From contig OW121856.1 in assembly GCA_933228895.1 (NCBI GenBank), forward strand, positions 103,329,027 through 103,393,026: DNA of 64,000 bases, given 5' to 3'. The translations under genes and the position numbers were made by a program. Shown here in pieces: positions 58,284 through 64,000 of the stretch (the stretch's first letter is position 1; every line of letters begins with the position of its first letter). Source of the stretch: Platycnemis pennipes (lineage: Eukaryota; Arthropoda; Insecta; Odonata; Platycnemididae). The notes below the pieces were generated by a model. That model was not told the DNA's origin, did no database searches, and worked only from the letters and a program-made list of their open reading frames with translations.

Positions 58284-58595
58284 TGGATCTGAGGTTTCCG
58301 CGGCGTTTCTCAACACTGGTAACGGCTTTCGGGCGTTCCTTCGCGTCGTGTTGTGTCAGGTTGACGACAGTTTCTCCAGCCATCCTGCTGGCGTCTTCAG
58401 GGCCCGTATTCTCGTTTGAAACGCAACCTCGGTTATCTCCCCAGCAAAGAAACCGAGGTTGCGTTTCATTGATTTCCTCATTAGAATGTTTACAAAAAGT
58501 TAACGCGAGTCCCGAAAACCTATGGTATCCCTTGGATACCACGAGAGTTTCAGAAAGAGAATAAGGACGCTGGTTAGAAGTGTCACTATAGCAGG
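58284..58595 (-). mobile_element. 312-bp insertion with 12-bp TSD, Penelope/hammerhead-like content
   Basis: TCACTATAACAT flanks both ends (58272-58283 and 58596-58607). On the minus strand CTGAAGA (58400-58394), CCAGC/GCTGG (58391-58376) and GAAAC (58374-58370) form a hammerhead-like core. Next to it a 17-bp perfect hairpin GAAACGCAACCTCGGTT (58418-58434) pairs with 58451-58467. The content resembles the LTR-like terminal segments of Penelope-type elements, but no RT is present, so this is inference. Confidence 0.6.
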
Positions 58596-58607
58596 TCACT
58601 ATAACAT

Positions 58608-60535
58608 GTAGCAATTAAATACTTGGGGCATAATTCTAAATTTATTTAGTGTAAATTTATTTTGTCTGTAAGAATATTTATATTAATCAAACCTAAATTC
58701 ATAAAGCACATCTAGATTATATTCATAAGATAAACTCAATGCTTTTCTTGCTGGTAACTTCGGAATTCTAGTGAGCAGCAAACGACAGCTGCGGGCGCCT
58801 TATGTGACAGCCTGGCAGCCAAAAGTTTGCGAAATAAAAATCAACGCCACGTATGCATTTCCCGCCAATCATACGCTTATGTTTAATGGTTTGATTTTTA
58901 CGTTAGGAATTGAGGTATCATTAAAATAGAGCAATTCACAGAGTGAATCTAAATACGATATTTTATACTTTGAGTACGGGAATATATTATTTAGTTTTTT
59001 GAACTTCTAACCATTTGGTTAACTGGGCTTTCCGTTGACATGTGAATGTTGAGCTCGCTGAATGGAGGACCGGCAAACGTTCCTCTCCCACGCGGTCCTT
59101 CGATTCCAAAGGCAAACGATCCTCGGAGGAACTTTGGGTCAATCTCTCCCCTAGCAACTGGTGAGTGCACCCTGGCAGGCCGTTTCCCGTCCGGCCCTGT
59201 GCTCTTGGGGACACACTCGAATGAAGGGAGCGGTGTTCCCAAGAGCGCTCGGACGGTACACTCCCTAGAGCATCTCAAAGAGGACTAACATTCTAGCAGT
59301 GTCCGCTCGGCTCACTCAACGTCTTAGTTTATGCTTATTGCTAGAAACTCCCTCCACCACTACCTCCTTATAACTCCCGTTCTGTCCATTTCACATCCGC
59401 GTAGGTGGTTTCAACTCCGACCCGCACTTAAAAGCTTCTCAAACCTGGAAGAAAGGTTTGTGTGTGCATGGGAATGGAAGCGATAGAAGTATGGGTGGAG
59501 GGATATGCGGTGTCGGAATGAGATATAATATTTGACGAAATCATCCAAGGGACCTCAAAAGAAATTAATTTTAATTAATTAATTTGCAGACCATTTGATA
59601 AAAACTCAGAAATGGCGGGAAATGACTTCCTTGTTGCTGACGTAAGAGGTACCTATATAGTTTACGTTGCGAAGCATATGAAATATTCATCTCTTGAACT
59701 TACCATTGCTTTTTAGAACCCCTCATTATTTTATTAGATTATCTAGTTAATCTAGTTAATGTATTAATAATAGCCTCTGAAAACTATCACTGTTCGAAAA
59801 GTCTCCTTAGTTAAATATGGCATTAATATTCATGTTTATAGGTTCCACAGGGCATTCTGCTCGTGTCCCCTGTCCCCTGCTACTGCGAAGCATGGCGCGA
59901 CGACGGACCAACTTCACTATGCGTATACTAAACTTATAGAGTAAGTTTTAATTTACGAGGAAAAATACTATATTTTAATTCTAAAACTAAACGCCTTGAA
60001 ATACGAACTTCAGAGGTTAATATACTATAGGACAATAAAAAATAACAGGAAGCTACTCTATTGTTCTCCACGAAGAACTATAGGAGAGATTCCGATACAC
60101 TTTCTAACGGAATTTGAACTCGGTCTATGAGGAAGAATTTCCTCTCCTCTAGACATTAGGAAGGGTAGAATATACTGAGGGAGGCATTGGCCAAAGTCTA
60201 TGGGTGGAAATAAATCTGGATTAGATTTTTTTGGTTACGATTAGGCTCCTCCTACTCCGTACGAAAAAAATTGCGTTCCTAATGGCCTCTAATGGAGTCT
60301 TCATGTGCATTAAAATATAAAAATCTGCTCAAATTTCATCACAGTGGTATCAATTTATCTCCTTAAGGCTATTAAAGAAAGGTTTTAATGCATTTAAATC
60401 CCCTGAGAATTGATTTTATTGCTAAAACAGGTTCGAATTTAACCAATTTAGCTGTATATTTGGCGCTGAGTTGCAAGTCTGCCCACTTTCCTCTGTTTTG
60501 TTGACGAATTTAAAAAATAAATTAAATTATTTACA
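58608..60535. other. Spacer with GC-rich segment (59040-59470)
   Basis: The GC-rich part has ~80-95-codon frames on both strands (59046-59288 plus, 58991-59278 minus) without recognisable domains. Confidence 0.4.
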
Positions 60536-60990
60536 ACAAATACATCACGCAACACCCTCAAGCCACCGCGAGGGTGAAGATCACCAAACATGCACAATTG
60601 ACACGCAAACGAGCTACTACATAGAAACATTCAAAACAATACGATCCCAACCAGCTAGATGGTTAGTATCTATATAGTAATAAAATGATTGGTTTTCAAT
60701 ACTTGCATCATTCACTACAGTCACTCTAACAATATTTCACCTACCTGTCCCTTTGCTCTGCTGCCTATTGTATTCTCTTATAGTACGGGGGAAAATAACG
60801 TTTTGAATCTATCAGTACTGTCTAGCCACCTAATCTTATTTGGTCTAATCTAGTATAATACGCAATAGTTTTTAAAAGAAATTTAACATCTTCAGGAAAG
60901 CTATCCATTTTCACTTTCTGCTTTTATTCTGAAATTAAACCTACGATCTGACAATTTTTCCCAAACTAATTATTGTATCAATTGTGATAT
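60536..60990 (-). mobile_element. CR1-like retrotransposon, second subfamily, copy 2
   Basis: Starts with the inverted tail (CAACACCCTCAAGCCACCGC), then GATCACCAAACATGCACA, CAATATTTCACCTACCTGTC and ACCTACGATCTGACAATT in the order expected from 33715-34283 reversed. The RT remnant is too decayed to read. Confidence 0.72.
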
Positions 60991-61197
60991 ATACAGTCGA
61001 TTCATCCTACTACTCTACGCTACACCACGCATAAAAACAGCTTCCTTTGCGCGAGTGGCAAGCCCTTATGTCCGTACGGCCCGTACCAACAAAGATGTCC
61101 GCTGCCTTCTCAAATAAGCTGCAATGCCTCTTCCAGTACATTTTAGCCTCCTTGCTAGCCACCCTCCCCCAAAATAGCTTCCTCCATAGAGTACGTA
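60991..61197. other. Spacer, nothing recognised
   Basis: Short unassigned stretch. Confidence 0.4.
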
Positions 61198-61714
61198 TAA
61201 TATAGAGGGTTTACCGAAAAGGGAAAAACTGTTGCTATATGTTTTGTACGTAGTACTGGAAGGTTTCCATAGTTGGCGTGGCAAGAATTTTTCTCTTTAC
61301 GTCACAGACGATATATATCGCTTCAGTAGCCTTCGATTATCTAATCGAATTAAGAGGCACACAATATATGATACTTTTGTAGTTTTATTATTTATTGATA
61401 ACAGTAAGATATTCTATTACCGAACGTCGAGATCACGTGGACAAGTAAACATTTCTCCCTCTATTGAAGCAAACATAATTTGTAACAGGAGGGATTCCTT
61501 GTTATTTTTTTAGAAAAACATCATACACCGCTGTAAGGAGCGGACTACAAGAACTTTCTCGACTGTGCTGCTTAGTTCGATTAGAAAAACGAAAGCAATG
61601 GAAGCGATGTATATCGTTTGTGACGTAACGTGAAAAATTTTTCCCTCGCCATCTATGGAAACCTTCCAGTACTACGTCCAAAACATAACAGTTTTTCCCT
61701 ACATCTATATTACC
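61198..61714. mobile_element. MITE with ~130-bp inverted arms
   Basis: AGGGAAAAACTGTT...TAGTACTGGAAGGTTTCCATA on the left (61219-61352) mirrors TATGGAAACCTTCCAGTACT...AACAGTTTTTCCCT on the right (61570-61702), with flanking AATATAGA/TCTATATT just outside. The central ~215 bases are unrelated. Minus and plus open frames over the arms are mirror shadows. The superfamily is not determined. Confidence 0.85.
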
Positions 61715-62800
61715 TATACTTACTCTATGCTTCCACCCATCCATTTCCTCCTTAGGCTTACTTCTATCTAGTTCTTCTTGTACCAGGCTTCCAACCCATT
61801 CTCTCTTCCTATTCTCCCTCTCCCCCTTTTTTGGCTACCGTTCTAAGGTCCATAAATTCCCACCTTCCATCCTCAGCCATTCCTACTCTCGCTCCCTTTA
61901 TTCCCTTCCCTTCCGTGCTATCACCCCGAAAAAAACCCCGTCATCCCCCTTTCACTCGCATTAGGTGGTCCTTCTGTCCGACACACACACACCGCTACGG
62001 CCTCACTTAAAGGGTGATGCGAAGCAGGATACAGGGTGGTGGTGGTGTCGGAGGCTGGCGCTCTGCGAGTGTCAGGGCGCCCTATTCTCGCAAAGGGAGC
62101 CGGGTGCGGATGTGTCGTAGCGACGGGGGGCGGGGAAGGTTGAGGGGTAGTTGTGAAGTTGGGAGGGGTGGGAAGCGTGAGAGGGGTTGGAGTTGGTGGT
62201 GCGAAATATAAGCGCCCACTTCTCCCTGGCCAGCCATCCCCCTTCTCCACTCATCTACTTCCCATTTAGGACTCCGCCACGTCGTGGGAGAACAACCGAG
62301 GAAAAAAATAAGGAAAAAAATGAATGGGAAGAGGAGTGCCGAAGGAAAGATGGCATATAAAAATATAATCGAGTGGAGTTGGAGAAGAAATGTTTGAAGA
62401 AGCGAAAGAAAAGGGTGCGCTTTTGCGATCGTCCTCTTTTTTCCCCGCCCAACTCATTTTTTCCGTCCTCTTCCCCGTTGTGTCCATTAAGGGAACTCTG
62501 CCTCTCTCTATACTTTGCCCCCCTGCGCCGTTTTCAGCCCCCGCCCCATCCCTCGAAACCACCCCAACCCCTCCCCGCCGCCCTCCCACCCCCTAGCTAC
62601 CCCCTCCCCCTCTCATTTGCCCCATCAGGGCGCTACAGATGGCGCTTCGACCTGGTTCTCATGCGGATGGAACTGCCAATACCGAGTGTTCTCCGGCAGT
62701 AATTCCACATTTGGACAACCAGAGGGCAGTGTGGTGAATGGAAGAGGCTGGGGCATGGGGGGGTGTATGTGAGGGAGAGACAGAGAGAGTTAGGAAAGCA
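61715..62800. other. Pyrimidine-rich then GC-rich block
   Basis: CT-rich at 61740-61930, strongly G- or C-rich at 61980-62200 and 62440-62640, with GGCGCTACAGATGGCGCT near 62629. Numerous overlapping Pro/Arg/Gly-rich frames are compositional. Confidence 0.4.
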
Positions 62801-64000
62801 CTAAGTGTTCCAGTTGGGGAATTAGCCGGCTGGATTTGGTTACAATGAGGAGTGCTCGTTTCATTCGTCCCTCAAAACGTTGCCCCTCACGTGAGACTCA
62901 GGTATTATTCCATTTTTGAACTCCAAATGCCATTTCTCTAATTGAAAATTGTTAATGCATCCCAGGCGTGGGGGTATTTCACCACCAAAAACGTATTAAC
63001 ACGCTATGTGAAAGGTAAAATTTCATGCCATATCACTCATTACGTGCTAACGATGCAATTGCTCCGAATTCATACCAAACTACAAAATGTCGTAAAAAAA
63101 TGCTGTTGGTGTTAAAACTATTTTTAGCCATGCGCGTATCAGTAACCAGTGAACTTTTTCGAGTGAGAATTCGATCATTCTCTGGGAAATAATTTATTTT
63201 TTCATACCCTCGCTTTAATTTTCCGTGGAAGTGTAGTTTATTGTTCAAATTCTCCACTATAATTTTATAGATGTTCTACTTAGACCCAGTATATTTCCTT
63301 TTTATATGACTTGGTGACGAAGTAAATTAAAACAATTAATTGCGTTACTGGGGTGAGGTGTTACGCAGGAAATACCTTCCGAGTGGAATTCCCTCTGCAG
63401 TTGAAAATGAGGTTATGTATTTTTAAAGACAGCTACAATCCCGCAGATATCATTAAGGGAACTCACTTTTTTGTGACATAGTTTTGGGAGCGAATGAAGC
63501 CACAATATGGAAATTTTGTGGGGAGAGTTGTTTTTTTGCTGAACTCGCTCATTAAAGCAGCTTGATGCATTTTAGTGCCATACCGCGAGCTAAAATCGCA
63601 AACATTGATAGCACGCCTGGATATAAGTACGCGGATTTGTGGAGAGAAACTATTTCAAATCCCTGCTGGCTCATTCAAACAAAAAATAGACTCCTGAACT
63701 CACATTATAGGGGAAGAATATTGAACTTTACTTTTTTGAAGCATTTACGGCCGTTGAACGTTATTTCAAAAATCTATTTTCACGTGAATAAACTAAATCT
63801 GTTCCTCCTCTTTGTGCGTGTTAATTTTCTTTGAATTTTTGTATTGTTTCTCCTCTTCTGGGACATTGAAGTTTTCTTCGCTTTTTCTCGTGAATTTGCT
63901 ATTCTATTGCATGCATTAAAACATGTATTATTATAGAATTTTGCATTTGAGGTGTGATGTAAAAAAATGACTAAACCAAGGACTATAGTTTCCATGTGAA
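62801..64000. other. AT-rich spacer to the window end
   Basis: No repeat family or coding sequence recognised; the longest frame (90 codons, 63562-63834 plus) has no domain. Confidence 0.45.

Noticed and set aside
61232..61744. Two open frames with similar peptides (VVLEGFH.WRGKNFS)
   Set aside because: They are mirror translations of the inverted arms of the MITE at 61198-61714.
62255..62702. Multiple overlapping frames of 65-109 codons
   Set aside because: GC- and pyrimidine-rich low-complexity translation on both strands.

Overview
The window looks like intergenic or intronic DNA from a large, AT-rich arthropod genome, most likely an insect. The evidence is the set of mobile-element families: CR1/L2-like and RTE-like non-LTR retrotransposons, an RNase H-bearing non-LTR element, a tRNA-derived SINE, Helitrons, and hAT, pogo and PIF/Harbinger-like DNA transposons. 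I found no intact host protein gene, no rRNA and no convincing functional tRNA. Nearly all protein similarity I can recognise is decayed reverse transcriptase, RNase H, helicase or BED-finger sequence. No species assignment is possible from the sequence alone.

Layout. 1-5.9 kb: a foldback repeat with a hammerhead-like core, a TIR element (copy A1), a GC-rich segment, and a minus-strand CR1-like copy split by an RTE-like insertion. 5.9-7.9 kb: Helitron copy 1 (minus). 9.6-10.6 kb: an RNase H non-LTR relic with a SINE inserted at the end of its ORF. 12.1-15.5 kb: two tandem CR1 tails, an unclassified repeat (family B), a 75-bp minisatellite, a GC-rich block, a plus-strand CR1 copy and a perfect hairpin. 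15.9-16.7 kb: TIR element copy A2, inverted relative to A1. 19-21.5 kb: a tRNA-like palindrome, a CpG-rich block and a third CR1 copy. 25-28.6 kb: a SINE, an RTE copy with an 11-bp target-site duplication, and family B. 31-34.3 kb: a full-length SINE, a foldback element, a PIF/Harbinger-like MITE, and a second CR1 subfamily. 35.6-37.7 kb: a SINE, then a nest of family B, RTE, a small retroposon and a hAT-like end. 40 kb: a second foldback copy. 45.2-45.9 kb: a pogo/Tigger-like MITE containing a 16-bp satellite. 49.6-50.5 kb: a hAT element with an 8-bp target-site duplication. 51.2-52.4 kb: Helitron copy 2 (plus), followed by an orphan primer-binding-site match. 53.8-54.1 kb: a small hAT MITE. 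58.3 kb: a 312-bp insertion with a 12-bp duplication. 60.5 kb: another copy of the second CR1 subfamily. 61.2-61.7 kb: a MITE with long inverted arms.

Several insertions can be ordered because related copies in the same window preserve the empty site: RTE into CR1, SINE into the RNase H element, a retroposon into A1, and a retroposon into RTE. The remaining sequence is AT-rich spacer broken by CpG-rich or pyrimidine-rich blocks, which could be regulatory or untranslated but show no recognisable coding potential.

I did not find a new multi-gene system. The most unusual items are: hammerhead-ribozyme-like cores in four places; a Helitron family ending in CTTG instead of CTAG; a pogo-type MITE whose interior has become a 16-bp satellite; and an 18-nt tRNA-Lys-type primer-binding-site match beside a Helitron end.
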